Of a stretch of DNA of 15,079 nucleotides, positions 1 to 7,506 are shown in pieces. The notes under the pieces were generated by a model, which saw only the letters and a program-made list of their open reading frames with translations, ran no database searches and was not told the origin of the DNA. The translations under genes were made by a program, and so were the position numbers. The stretch is taken from positions 1 to 15,079 of the forward strand of contig JAJKJG010000048.1 in the NCBI GenBank assembly GCA_021154065.1, read 5' to 3'. The number at the start of each line of letters is the position of its first letter. The stretch's first letter is position 1. Source of the DNA: Methylobacterium sp. Lineage in GTDB: Bacteria > Pseudomonadota > Alphaproteobacteria > Rhizobiales > Beijerinckiaceae.

Positions 1-1
1 C

Positions 2-2215
2 ACCAAGCGCTGCGGCCTCGACGGCTCGGAGTCGCGGATCCCGGCCCTCGAGCCGATCATCAAGCGCGGCGGCAATCCCGGCGTGAAGGAGATCGTGCTC
101 GGCATGGCCCACCGCGGCCGCCTCAACGTGCTGACCCAGGTCATGGCGAAGCCGCATCGGGCGCTGTTCCACGAATTCAAGGGCGGCTCCTTCGCCCCCG
201 ACGAGGTCGAGGGCTCGGGCGACGTGAAATACCACCTCGGCGCCTCGTCCGACCGCTCGTTCGACGGCAACAGCGTCCACCTGTCGCTGACCGCGAACCC
301 GTCGCACCTCGAGATCGTCGACCCGGTCGTGCTCGGCAAGGTGCGGGCAAAGCAGGACCAGTTTGGCGACCCGCCGGAGCGCCGCTCCTCGGCGATGCCG
401 CTCCTGATCCATGGCGACGCGGCCTTTGCCGGCCAGGGCGTCGTCGCCGAGTGCTTCGGGCTCTCGGGACTGAAGGGCCACCGCACCGGCGGCTCGGTGC
501 ATTTCATCGTCAACAACCAGATCGGCTTCACGACCAATCCGCGCTTCTCGCGCTCCTCGCCTTATCCGTCCGACGTCGCGAAGATGGTCGAGGCGCCGAT
601 CTTCCATTGCAACGGCGACGACCCGGAGGCGGTCGTCTTCGCGGCGAAGGTCGCGACCGAGTACCGCCAGCGTTTCCAGAAGCCGGTCGTCATCGACATG
701 TTCTGCTACCGGCGCTTCGGCCACAACGAAGGCGACGAGCCGGCCTTCACCCAGCCGAAGATGTACCGCATGATCCGCCAGCATCCCTCGACGCTGGAGA
801 TCTACGCCAGGAAGCTCGCCGCCGAGGGCGTCGTCACCGAGGCCGAGGTCGAGGCGATGAAGACCGGCTGGCGGGCGAAGCTCGAGGGCGAGTTCGAGAT
901 CGTCCAGGGCTACAAGCCGAACAAGGCCGATTGGCTCGACGGCAAGTGGTCCGGCCTCAAGGCCGTCCGCGAGGACGTCGACGACGCCCGTCGCGGCCAG
1001 ACCGGCCTTGCCGCCGCGGCCCTGAAGGAGATCGGCAGCCGCATCACCGAGGTGCCGCAGGGCTTCAACCTCCATCGCACCATCCGCCGCTTCCTCGACA
1101 ACCGCCGCAAGATGATCGACAGCGGCGAGGGCATCGACTGGGCGACCGCCGAGTCCCTCGCCTTCGGCTCGCTGCTCCTCGACGGCCACCGCGTGCGGCT
1201 GTCGGGCCAGGACGTCGAGCGCGGCACCTTCTCGCAGCGCCATTCGGTGCTGATCGACCAGGAGACCGAGGCCCGCTACACGCCGCTCAACCACCTCCGC
1301 GACGGCGGCGCCGCGGCGGGCGCGCAGGCCCGCTACGAGGTCATCAACTCGATGCTCTCGGAGGAGGCGGTGCTCGGGTTCGAGTACGGCTACACCCTCT
1401 CCGAGCCGAACGCGCTCGTGCTCTGGGAGGCGCAGTTCGGCGATTTCGCCAACGGCGCCCAGGTGGTGTTCGACCAGTTCATCTCGTCGGGCGAGCGCAA
1501 ATGGCTGCGCATGTCGGCGCTCGTCTGCCTCCTGCCGCACGGCTACGAGGGGCAGGGGCCGGAGCATTCCTCGGCCCGCCTCGAGCGCTTCCTGCAGATG
1601 TGCGCCGAGGACAACATGCAGGTCGCGAACTGCACGACGCCGGCGAACTACTTCCACATCCTGCGCCGGCAGCTGAAGCGCGATTTCCGCAAGCCGCTGA
1701 TCCTGATGACGCCGAAATCGCTCCTGCGCCACAAGCGCGCCGTGTCGCGCCTGTCGGAGCTCGCCGACGGCTCGACCTTCCACCGGGTCCTGTGGGACGA
1801 CGCGCAGTTCGGGCGCGACACCGTCAAGCTCGCGCCCGACGAGCGGATCAGGCGTGTCGTGCTGTGCTCGGGCAAGGTCTATTTCGACCTCTACGAGGAG
1901 CGCGAGAAGCGCGGCGTCGACGACGTCTACCTGATGCGCGTCGAGCAGCTCTACCCGTTCCCGCTGAAGGCGCTGGCGCAGGAGCTGTCGCGCTTCCGCA
2001 ACGCCGACGTGATCTGGTGCCAGGAGGAGCCGCGGAACATGGGCGCCTGGGTGTCGGTCGAGCCCTATCTCGAATGGGTGCTGACCCACGCCGGATCGAA
2101 GGTGCGCCGCCCGCGCTATGTCGGGCGCCCGCCCTCCGCCTCGACCGCCGTCGGCCTCATGTCGAAGCACCTTTCCCAGCTGCAGGCCTTCCTCGACGAG
2201 GCTTTTGCGGCGTAA
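2..2215 (+). CDS. sucA: 2-oxoglutarate dehydrogenase E1 component, 3' part (5' end outside window)
   Basis: This is the thiamine diphosphate-dependent E1 of the 2-oxoglutarate dehydrogenase complex. It decarboxylates 2-oxoglutarate and passes the succinyl group to the lipoyl arm of SucB, in the cytoplasm, within the TCA cycle. The reading frame is open from base 2, well upstream of the first ATG (83), and the residues before that ATG already match E1 (KRCGLDG...IPALEPII), so the true start is outside the window; 737 residues are visible. Motifs seen: GMAHRGRLNVL near the left end; the ThDP/Mg motif from GDAAFAGQG (from about 413) to NNQIGFTT (from about 512); CYRRFGHNEGDEPAFTQP; and HGYEGQGPEHSSARLERFLQ (from about 1538), typical of the C-terminal transketolase-like half. 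The stop is TAA. sucB follows 111 bp downstream on the same strand. Family assignment is essentially certain. Confidence 0.97.
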   Translation, partial: TKRCGLDGSESRIPALEPIIKRGGNPGVKEIVLGMAHRGRLNVLTQVMAKPHRALFHEFKGGSFAPDEVEGSGDVKYHLGASSDRSFDGNSVHLSLTANPSHLEIVDPVVLGKVRAKQDQFGDPPERRSSAMPLLIHGDAAFAGQGVVAECFGLSGLKGHRTGGSVHFIVNNQIGFTTNPRFSRSSPYPSDVAKMVEAPIFHCNGDDPEAVVFAAKVATEYRQRFQKPVVIDMFCYRRFGHNEGDEPAFTQPKMYRMIRQHPSTLEIYARKLAAEGVVTEAEVEAMKTGWRAKLEGEFEIVQGYKPNKADWLDGKWSGLKAVREDVDDARRGQTGLAAAALKEIGSRITEVPQGFNLHRTIRRFLDNRRKMIDSGEGIDWATAESLAFGSLLLDGHRVRLSGQDVERGTFSQRHSVLIDQETEARYTPLNHLRDGGAAAGAQARYEVINSMLSEEAVLGFEYGYTLSEPNALVLWEAQFGDFANGAQVVFDQFISSGERKWLRMSALVCLLPHGYEGQGPEHSSARLERFLQMCAEDNMQVANCTTPANYFHILRRQLKRDFRKPLILMTPKSLLRHKRAVSRLSELADGSTFHRVLWDDAQFGRDTVKLAPDERIRRVVLCSGKVYFDLYEEREKRGVDDVYLMRVEQLYPFPLKALAQELSRFRNADVIWCQEEPRNMGAWVSVEPYLEWVLTHAGSKVRRPRYVGRPPSASTAVGLMSKHLSQLQAFLDEAFAA

Positions 2216-2223
2216 AGGGTAAT

Positions 2224-2314
2224 GTCGTCCCGGACGCAAAGGCGCGATCCGGTCTCTCGACGCCTAGGCTCACAACGATCCCGGCTCTCCGGACGCTCCG
2301 GCCGGGATGACGAC
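2224..2314. repeat. Imperfect palindromic intergenic repeat between sucA and sucB
   Basis: The left arm GTCGTCCCGG (2224-2233) pairs with CCGGGATGAC (2302-2311) with a single G-U type wobble, and the right arm continues into GAC. The space between is filled with further CCGG-containing short inverted segments (for example CCGGACGCTCCGG at 2289-2301). GTC(G/A)TCCCGG...CCGGGATGAC ends are characteristic of dispersed palindromic repeats in alphaproteobacterial genomes; that is recalled knowledge, and no second copy is visible in this window. It fills most of the 111-bp sucA-sucB gap, so if the genes are co-transcribed it would form a hairpin in the mRNA. Confidence 0.6.
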
Positions 2315-2326
2315 CGGGAACGTATC

Positions 2327-3574
2327 ATGGCCACCGACATCCGCGTGCCGACGCTTGGCGAATCCGTCACCGAAGCCACGATCGGACGCTGGTTCAAGAA
2401 GCCCGGCGAGCCGGTGAAGGCCGACGAGCCGCTCGTCGAGCTCGAGACCGACAAGGTGACCCTCGAGGTCAACGCGCCGACCGCGGGCGTGCTCGGCGAC
2501 ATCGTCGCGAAGGACGGTGCAACGGTCGCTCCCGGCGCCGTGCTGGGCTCGATCGTCGAGGGCGATGGCACCGGCGCGAAGCCTGCCGCGCAACCGAAGG
2601 CAAACGCGCCGCCGTCAGCGCCCGCGAAACCCGCCGCGCCGCCGCCCGCCGCTCAGCCCGGGAAAGCCGCCGCCGCGAAGGACAGCGGCCCGGCGGTGGC
2701 GCGGCTCGCAAAAGAGAGCGGCGTCGATCCGTCCCGCGTCGCCGCTCCAACCGGCAAGGACGGCCGGGCGACGAAGGGCGACATGCTCGCCGCGATCGCG
2801 GCCGGCACGGCCGCGCCCGCCGCCGCTCCGTCGGCGCCGGCGCAAGCCCGCACTCCGTCGCCGGCCGAGGACGCGACGCGCGAGGAGCGCGTGCGCATGA
2901 CGAAGCTGCGCCAGACCATCGCGCGGCGGCTCAAGGAGGCGCAGAACACCGCCGCCATGCTGACGACGTTCAACGACGTCGACATGGGCGCGGTGATGAC
3001 TCTGCGCAAGCAATACAAGGACCTGTTCGAGAAGAAGCACGGCGCCAAGCTCGGCTTCATGGGCTTCTTCGTGAAGGCCTGCGTCCAGGCCCTCAAGGAG
3101 CTTCCGGCGGTGAACGCCGAGATCGACGGCCAGGACCTCGTCTACAAGAACTACTACCACGTCGGCGTCGCGGTCGGCACAGACAAGGGCCTCGTCGTGC
3201 CGGTGGTGCGCGACGCCGACCGGCTGTCGATCGCCGGCATCGAGACGGCGATCGCCGACCTCGGCCGCCGCGCCCGCGACGGCAAGCTCTCGATCGACGA
3301 GCTGCAGGGCGGCACCTTCACGATCACCAACGGCGGCATCTACGGCTCGCTGATGTCGACGCCGATCCTCAACGCGCCGCAATCCGGCATCCTCGGCATG
3401 CACCGCATCGAGGACCGGCCGGTGGTGCGCGGCGGCGCCGTCGTCGTGCGGCCGATGATGTACCTCGCGCTCTCCTACGACCACCGCATCGTCGACGGCA
3501 AGGAGGCGGTGACCTTCCTGGTTCGCGTCAAGGAGGCGCTCGAGGACCCGACGCGGCTGGTGCTGGATTTGTGA
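2327..3574 (+). CDS. sucB: Dihydrolipoyllysine succinyltransferase (E2 of 2-oxoglutarate dehydrogenase)
   Basis: This is the E2 core of the complex; it transfers succinyl from its lipoyl group to CoA. The product is 415 residues from the ATG at 2327. An in-frame ATG at 2222 would add 35 residues, but they encode the palindromic repeat, and [13 protein letters not shown] is the normal E2 N-terminus; GGGAA lies about 6 nt before the chosen start. Domains in order: lipoyl domain about 1-77 with the lipoylation site in ETDKVTL (Lys43); Ala/Pro-rich linker about 82-112; E3/E1-binding domain about 114-155 ([13 protein letters not shown]...GRATKGDML); second Ala/Pro linker; catalytic acyltransferase domain from about 185 to the end, with DHRIVDG giving catalytic His386 and Asp390. 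The single lipoyl domain and the 'TRLVLDL' C-terminus fit a succinyltransferase rather than a pyruvate-complex E2, as does the adjacent sucA. Confidence 0.97.
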   Translation: MATDIRVPTLGESVTEATIGRWFKKPGEPVKADEPLVELETDKVTLEVNAPTAGVLGDIVAKDGATVAPGAVLGSIVEGDGTGAKPAAQPKANAPPSAPAKPAAPPPAAQPGKAAAAKDSGPAVARLAKESGVDPSRVAAPTGKDGRATKGDMLAAIAAGTAAPAAAPSAPAQARTPSPAEDATREERVRMTKLRQTIARRLKEAQNTAAMLTTFNDVDMGAVMTLRKQYKDLFEKKHGAKLGFMGFFVKACVQALKELPAVNAEIDGQDLVYKNYYHVGVAVGTDKGLVVPVVRDADRLSIAGIETAIADLGRRARDGKLSIDELQGGTFTITNGGIYGSLMSTPILNAPQSGILGMHRIEDRPVVRGGAVVVRPMMYLALSYDHRIVDGKEAVTFLVRVKEALEDPTRLVLDL

Positions 3575-3616
3575 GGACGATGTAAGCAAGACCGCTGCGC
3601 ACGAATCGTCCGACAG

Positions 3617-3867
3617 ATGCCCAGGGTCGCTTTTGTCGATAGTATCAGGATCGAGTTCTACCCCAATGAGCACCCGCCTCCGCATTTCCACGCCGTGTAC
3701 GCGGAACATCGAGCTGCCTTCTACATCTCAGTCTCGAGATTCGAGATGGATTTCTCCCAAAACCGCAGGAGCGAGCCGTGCGCGAGTGGGCTGCGCCGCG
3801 CAGAATACCTTTGTTGAGGGCGTGGGCTCAGCTACGAAAGGGCCGGAAGCTAGGGAGGGTCGAATGA
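3617..3867 (+). pseudogene. DUF4160 family protein, apparently frameshifted
   Basis: The ATG-initiated frame gives MPRVAFVDSIRIEF followed by YPNEHPPPHFHAVYAEHRA, the N-terminal signature of small DUF4160 proteins with its NEHPPPHFHA motif (residues about 17-26). After about residue 38 this frame no longer looks like the family, and it stops at 3817. The frame one base back reads SLEIRDGFLPKP, then QERAVREWAAPRRIPLLRAW and ...GRKLGRVE, which is the family's usual C-terminal half, and stops with TGA at 3865-3867. That stop overlaps the ATG of the next gene (ATGA), as expected for an intact two-gene operon. The shift lies near 3725-3735 and is best explained by loss of one base; no homopolymer or canonical slippery heptamer is present there. 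The start lacks a clear Shine-Dalgarno sequence. Function is unknown; DUF4160 and DUF2442 genes often occur side by side. Confidence 0.75.
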
Positions 3868-4154
3868 AACCTCTTCCCAGAATGACGAGTGTCGAACCTG
3901 TCATTTTCGGGGTCCTCAAGATCGCCTGGAACGACGGCTATGAAGGAGTGGTCGATCTGCGCCCTGTGATTGCCAAGGGGCCGATCTTCGAGTTCATCCG
4001 CGATACGGAGAACTTCAAGAAGGTCGCCCTGGAGGAGTACGGCCACTCGATCTATTGGATCGACGAGGAGGGCGACACGATGGACTTCGGCGCCGACTCG
4101 CTTAGGCGCGATGCGCAGGCGCAGGCGGAACTTCACAAGCTCATGGCGAGCTGA
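3864..4154 (+). CDS. DUF2442 family protein
   Basis: This small protein of 96 residues belongs to the DUF2442 family by its pattern: a VEPV.. opening strand, IAWNDGYEGVVDLRPVI, F.FIRD...FKKVALEE, IYWIDE and the closing ADSLR (residues 77-81). The start at 3864 is chosen over an upstream in-frame ATG at 3633 because it carries a good Shine-Dalgarno (GGGAGGG a few bases upstream) and overlaps the DUF4160 reading by four bases; the longer version would consist of out-of-frame DUF4160 sequence. The gene is AT-richer than its neighbours (about 56% GC over 3841-3960 against about 67% in flanking sucB and lpdA lines). The biochemical role is not established. A toxin-antitoxin-like or regulatory pair with DUF4160 is an inference from pairing only. 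lpdA begins 16 bp downstream, so its transcript may be shared. Confidence 0.85.
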   Translation: MKPLPRMTSVEPVIFGVLKIAWNDGYEGVVDLRPVIAKGPIFEFIRDTENFKKVALEEYGHSIYWIDEEGDTMDFGADSLRRDAQAQAELHKLMAS

Positions 4155-4170
4155 CAAGGCCGAACCACCC

Positions 4171-5571
4171 ATGACCTACGATCTCGTCGTCATCGGAACC
4201 GGCCCCGGCGGCTATGTCTGCGCCATTCGCGCGGCGCAGCTCGGGCTGCACACCGCCGTGGTCGAGAAGCGCAAGACCCATGGCGGGACCTGCCTCAACA
4301 TCGGCTGCATCCCGTCGAAGGCGCTGCTGCACGCGTCCGAGCGCTTCGAGGAGGCAAAGCGCCACCTTGGCGAGATGGGGATCAGCGTCTCGGCGCCGAA
4401 GCTCGATCTCAAGACCATGATGGCGTTCAAGGACGAGGGCGTCGAGGGCAACGTCAAGGGCGTCGAGTTCCTCCTGAAGAAGAACAAGATCGACGCCTTC
4501 CACGGCTCCGCGCGCATCGCCGCCGCCGGACAGATCGAGGTCAAGGGGGAGGACGGCTCGAACCAGGTCGTCGAGACGAAGAACATCGTCATCGCGACCG
4601 GATCGGACGTGACCCGCCTGCCCGGCATCGAGATCGACGAGAAGGTGGTCGTCTCCTCGGAGGGCGCGCTCGAGCTCGACAAGGTTCCGAAGAAGCTCCT
4701 GGTCATCGGCGCGGGCGTGATCGGGCTCGAGCTCGGCTCGGTCTGGCGCCGGCTCGGCGCGGAGGTCGTCGTCGTCGAGTTCCTCGACCGCGTCCTGCCC
4801 GGCATGGACCTCGAGATCGGACGGCAGTTCCAGCGCATCCTGGCGAAGCAAGGGATGCAGTTCAGGCTATCGTCGAAGGTGACGAAGGTCGAGCGGACGA
4901 AGAGCGGCGCCAAGGCGACGATCGAGCCGGCGGCCGGCGGCGAGGCCGAGATCGTCGATGCCGACGTGGTCCTGGTCTCGGTCGGGCGCGTGCCCTACAC
5001 CGAGGGGCTCGGGCTTGAGGCGATCGGGGTCCAGCGCGACGCCAAGGGGCGCATCCTCACCGACGCGCATTTCGCGACGAACGTCACCGGCATCTACGCC
5101 ATCGGCGACGTGATCGCCGGCCCGATGCTCGCCCACAAGGCCGAGGACGAAGGCGTCGCGATCGCCGAGATCCTCGCCGGCAAGGCCGGCCACGTGAACT
5201 ACGACGTGATCCCGAACGTCGTCTACACCGATCCGGAGGTCGCCTCCTTGGGCAAGACCGAGGAGGAGCTGAAGGAGGCCGGCATCGCCTACAACGTCGG
5301 CAAGTTCCCGTTCACGGCGAACGGCCGCGCCAAGGTCAACCGCACCACTGACGGCTTCGTGAAGATCCTCGCCGACAAGACGACCGACCGCGTGCTCGGG
5401 GTCCACATCATGGGCCCGGACGCCGGTAACCTCATCATGGAGTGCGGCATCGCGATGGAGTTCGGCGCGTCCTCCGAGGACATCGCCAGATCATGCCACC
5501 CGCACCCGACCCTGACCGAGGCGGTGAAGGAAGCGGCGCTCGCGGTCGAGAAGCGCGCCATCCACATGTGA
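4171..5571 (+). CDS. lpdA: Dihydrolipoyl dehydrogenase (E3)
   Basis: FAD-dependent disulfide oxidoreductase that reoxidises the dihydrolipoyl group of SucB and passes electrons to NAD+. The ATG at 4171 gives MTYDLVVIGTGPGG and 466 residues, normal for the family; the open frame extends upstream to 3970 but only as an out-of-frame shadow of the DUF2442 gene. Visible features: N-terminal FAD dinucleotide-binding motif GTGPGG (9-14); redox-active disulfide GGTCLNIGC (Cys41/Cys46); NAD-binding GAGVIGLELGSV in the middle; second FAD motif around TGIYAIGDV; and the C-terminal dimerisation domain with the His-Glu pair in HPHPTLTE (His445, Glu450). It completes the sucA-sucB-lpdA set, separated from sucB by the two-gene DUF cassette. 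The Shine-Dalgarno is weak (CAAGG about 11 nt upstream). The end converges with a minus-strand gene 18 bp away and no terminator is seen. Confidence 0.97.
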   Translation: MTYDLVVIGTGPGGYVCAIRAAQLGLHTAVVEKRKTHGGTCLNIGCIPSKALLHASERFEEAKRHLGEMGISVSAPKLDLKTMMAFKDEGVEGNVKGVEFLLKKNKIDAFHGSARIAAAGQIEVKGEDGSNQVVETKNIVIATGSDVTRLPGIEIDEKVVVSSEGALELDKVPKKLLVIGAGVIGLELGSVWRRLGAEVVVVEFLDRVLPGMDLEIGRQFQRILAKQGMQFRLSSKVTKVERTKSGAKATIEPAAGGEAEIVDADVVLVSVGRVPYTEGLGLEAIGVQRDAKGRILTDAHFATNVTGIYAIGDVIAGPMLAHKAEDEGVAIAEILAGKAGHVNYDVIPNVVYTDPEVASLGKTEEELKEAGIAYNVGKFPFTANGRAKVNRTTDGFVKILADKTTDRVLGVHIMGPDAGNLIMECGIAMEFGASSEDIARSCHPHPTLTEAVKEAALAVEKRAIHM

Positions 5572-5589
5572 TCTGCCGGCGGCGCGGCG

Positions 5590-6462
5590 CTACTCGAGCA
5601 AGGCGAGCTCGAGCTGGTCGCGCTCGACCTTCTCCGGCTCGAGCATGAACGAGGTCAGCGGCAAGTCGAGGGCAAGGTGCATCGCCTTGTCGACCTCGCG
5701 GGCGAAGAACGGCTTCTTGAGGAAATGCACGGCGCCGAAATAGCGCGCCGCCTTCTCGACGGCCGGGTTGCGGCTCGCCGAGACCATCACGACCCGCACC
5801 TCCGGCATCTGATCCTGGACGAGGCAGGCGGTCTCGAGCCCGTCGATGCCGGGCATGGCGTAATCGAGGAAGACCACGTCGCAGGCCTCCTCGCTGAGGA
5901 GCCGCAGCGCCGCCTCGCCGCTGTCGACGACCGTGAGCTCGGTCGTGAAGCGGCTTGCCTCGATCACCTTCGTCATCATCAGCCGCGAGGCCTTGCTGTC
6001 GTCGACGACGAGGACGCGGCTCACGTCGCGCATGCGCTCGACGTTGCGGAAGATCCGCCGAAGCTCGCGTTCCTCGAGCGGCTTCTGCATGAACTCGTAC
6101 GGATCGATGCCGCGCAGCGTCCGGTCGGCCGCGTCCTCGGGCCCGTCGCCCATCACCACGACGAGCGGGTTCGCGCCGACGCGGCGGGCGAGCGACACGG
6201 CCCGCGGGCCGCTCATGTCCGGCATGTGGAAGTCGACGAACGAGATGTCGAACGCGGCCCGGCGGAGCGCCTCGCAGGTGTCGGCGCCGTTCGCCGTCTC
6301 GACGACGGCGACGCCGGGGGCGATCGTCGAAACGAGCGCCGACATGACCCGGCGCGTCACGGCGGAATCGTCGGCGATCAGGACGCGCAAATCCTCGGGC
6401 TGCGGCGCCGCCTCGGCCGCCGCCGCGAAATCCTCCGTCCGTGCCTCGCCAGCCCGCATCAT
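5590..6462 (-). CDS. Dual-receiver (REC-REC) response regulator without output domain
   Basis: A 290-residue protein built of two complete CheY-like receiver domains. REC1 (about 24-145) has the acidic pocket ADD (Asp31/32), phosphoacceptor Asp77 (FVDFHMP) and Lys127 (MQKP), but the switch Thr/Ser position is occupied by Met-Gly (VVVMGDG). REC2 (about 148-270) looks fully canonical: VVDDS (Asp153/154), Asp200 (FLDYAMP), Ser228 (MVSAS) and Lys250 (LKKP). No DNA-binding, enzymatic or histidine kinase domain follows, only a short acidic tail. It therefore probably acts by protein-protein contact or as a phosphate relay or sink; the partner kinase is not in the window. It lies downstream of a homologous dual-receiver gene and of xerC on the same strand (64 bp after the former). 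The first of two ATGs (MMR) is used; the Shine-Dalgarno is unclear and a start at the second ATG is equally possible. Confidence 0.88.
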   Translation of the reverse strand: MMRAGEARTEDFAAAAEAAPQPEDLRVLIADDSAVTRRVMSALVSTIAPGVAVVETANGADTCEALRRAAFDISFVDFHMPDMSGPRAVSLARRVGANPLVVVMGDGPEDAADRTLRGIDPYEFMQKPLEERELRRIFRNVERMRDVSRVLVVDDSKASRLMMTKVIEASRFTTELTVVDSGEAALRLLSEEACDVVFLDYAMPGIDGLETACLVQDQMPEVRVVMVSASRNPAVEKAARYFGAVHFLKKPFFAREVDKAMHLALDLPLTSFMLEPEKVERDQLELALLE

Positions 6463-6526
6463 CGAACGCCGTTGCGCCGCGCCGCGGCCGCCGCGACGGG
6501 CATGTCATGAAAGCGATGTCGAAAAA

Positions 6527-7411
6527 TCAGATGTAGAACACCCCGGCGGCCTCCTTCTCGGCCGGCGGCGCGGCCGGCACCGGATCGGTCCGGCGCGCAT
6601 AGGCGGCCGCCGTTTCGGCGAGCCGCTCGCGGGTCTTCTGTGCCTCGGCCTCGTAGTAGGCCGGCAGCGCGTTCATGAGATACGGCCGCCGGAGGTCGAA
6701 GGCGGCATGGAGCGCGAGGTCGAGATCCCAGACGTAGAACGGCTTCTGCAGCAACGCGACGATGCCGAACTGCCTCACCGCCTGATCCTCACCCCTCCCC
6801 TCCATCAGCACGACCCGGGTCGTGGGCGCGACCTTCGCCGCCTGGCACGCGAGCTCAAGGCCGTCGAGCCTCGGCAGATCGCGGTCGATCAGCGCGACGT
6901 CGTAGAGGCCCGACCGGATGAGCTTCAGCGCCTGCTCGCCGTCCTCCGCCTCGTCGACCTCGGTCGCGAAGCGGCTTTCGCCGAGCACGCGCCGGACGAG
7001 CCGGCGAGCCGAGAGCGAGCCATCGGCGAGGAGCAGGCGGACCGGGCTCGTCATGCGCCGGAAGGCCTCGACCATGTGCGTCACATGGGTCGGATCGAAA
7101 GGCGTGCGCAGGAACTCGTAGGCGCCGAGCTCGAGCGAAAGCTCGATCCATTTCGGCAGCGCCGCCGAGGACATCACGACGCTGAACGGCCGCACCTGGC
7201 GGGCGACCGCCCAGGCGAGCGCCTCGGCCCCGGTCATCCTCGGGAGCTGCAGGTTGACGAAGGCGAGTTGCGGACGCCACCGGAGAAGGAGATTGCGCGC
7301 CTCGATGCCGTTCGACGCCCCGATCACCCGGATCGTCGGTCGAACTTGTGGATCATGGTCGCAAGCTGCGCCCGGAAATCGAGCGCCTCGTCGGCGACGA
7401 GCGCGGTCCAC
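6527..7411 (-). CDS. Degenerate dual-receiver protein, paralogue of the downstream gene; N-terminus frameshifted
   Basis: The open frame from a GTG at 7411 gives 294 residues, but the first 23 or so are out-of-frame noise. The receiver homology proper begins at PTIRVIGASNG (residue 25), after strand 1 and helix 1 have been lost to another frame. The rest aligns along its whole length with the neighbouring 290-residue protein. In REC1 the phosphoacceptor is Asn53 (FVNLQLP) and the conserved Lys is Arg102 (FLRTP), so it should not be phosphorylatable. REC2 keeps Asp176 (LIDRDLP) and Lys223 (LQKP), but the acidic pair is Asp-Gly (ADGS) and the switch residue position reads MEG. A C-terminal extension (about 250-294) rich in Ala, Glu and Pro follows. 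It is either a decaying duplicate or a true non-phosphorylated adaptor with a base lost at one site. As written, the 5' end of this CDS is not trustworthy. Confidence 0.6.
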   Translation of the reverse strand: MDRARRRRGARFPGAACDHDPQVRPTIRVIGASNGIEARNLLLRWRPQLAFVNLQLPRMTGAEALAWAVARQVRPFSVVMSSAALPKWIELSLELGAYEFLRTPFDPTHVTHMVEAFRRMTSPVRLLLADGSLSARRLVRRVLGESRFATEVDEAEDGEQALKLIRSGLYDVALIDRDLPRLDGLELACQAAKVAPTTRVVLMEGRGEDQAVRQFGIVALLQKPFYVWDLDLALHAAFDLRRPYLMNALPAYYEAEAQKTRERLAETAAAYARRTDPVPAAPPAEKEAAGVFYI

Positions 7412-7506
7412 CGGCGCTCGTGCGATGCCGGTTCGGGCGGCCGTTCTCCTTCCCCGGCAGGCGAAAACGCGTCACGGGAAAGTAGTGCCGAAAGCTTGTC
7501 AGAGCG
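7324..7506 (-). pseudogene. N-terminal receiver segment of the degenerate dual-receiver gene, in a different frame
   Basis: Reading on the minus strand in the same frame as xerC, directly after its stop codon, the translation runs DKLSALLSRD...HERRWTALVADEALDFRAQ, then LATMIHKF, and stops at 7324. WTALVADEALDFRAQLATM is receiver strand 1 plus helix 1 with an Asp-Glu acidic pair, exactly the piece missing from the CDS that follows, which resumes with PTIRVIGASN one base back. The frame change lies about 7335-7345 and fits loss of one base. There is no ATG, GTG or TTG in this frame between the xerC stop and the middle of helix 1, so the original start is also missing or in a third frame. This supports pseudogenisation, or more than one sequence error. 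Confidence 0.55.

Noticed and set aside
451..2310. A 619-codon plus-strand open frame overlapping sucA in another frame
   Set aside because: The translation is Arg/Pro/Ala-rich noise and the overlapping sucA frame is unambiguous.
3749..3762. Programmed -1 frameshift signal in the DUF4160 gene around TCCCAAAAC
   Set aside because: In the incoming frame the codons are TCC CAA AAC, which is not an X-XXY-YYZ heptamer, and the homology switches frames earlier (about 3725-3735).
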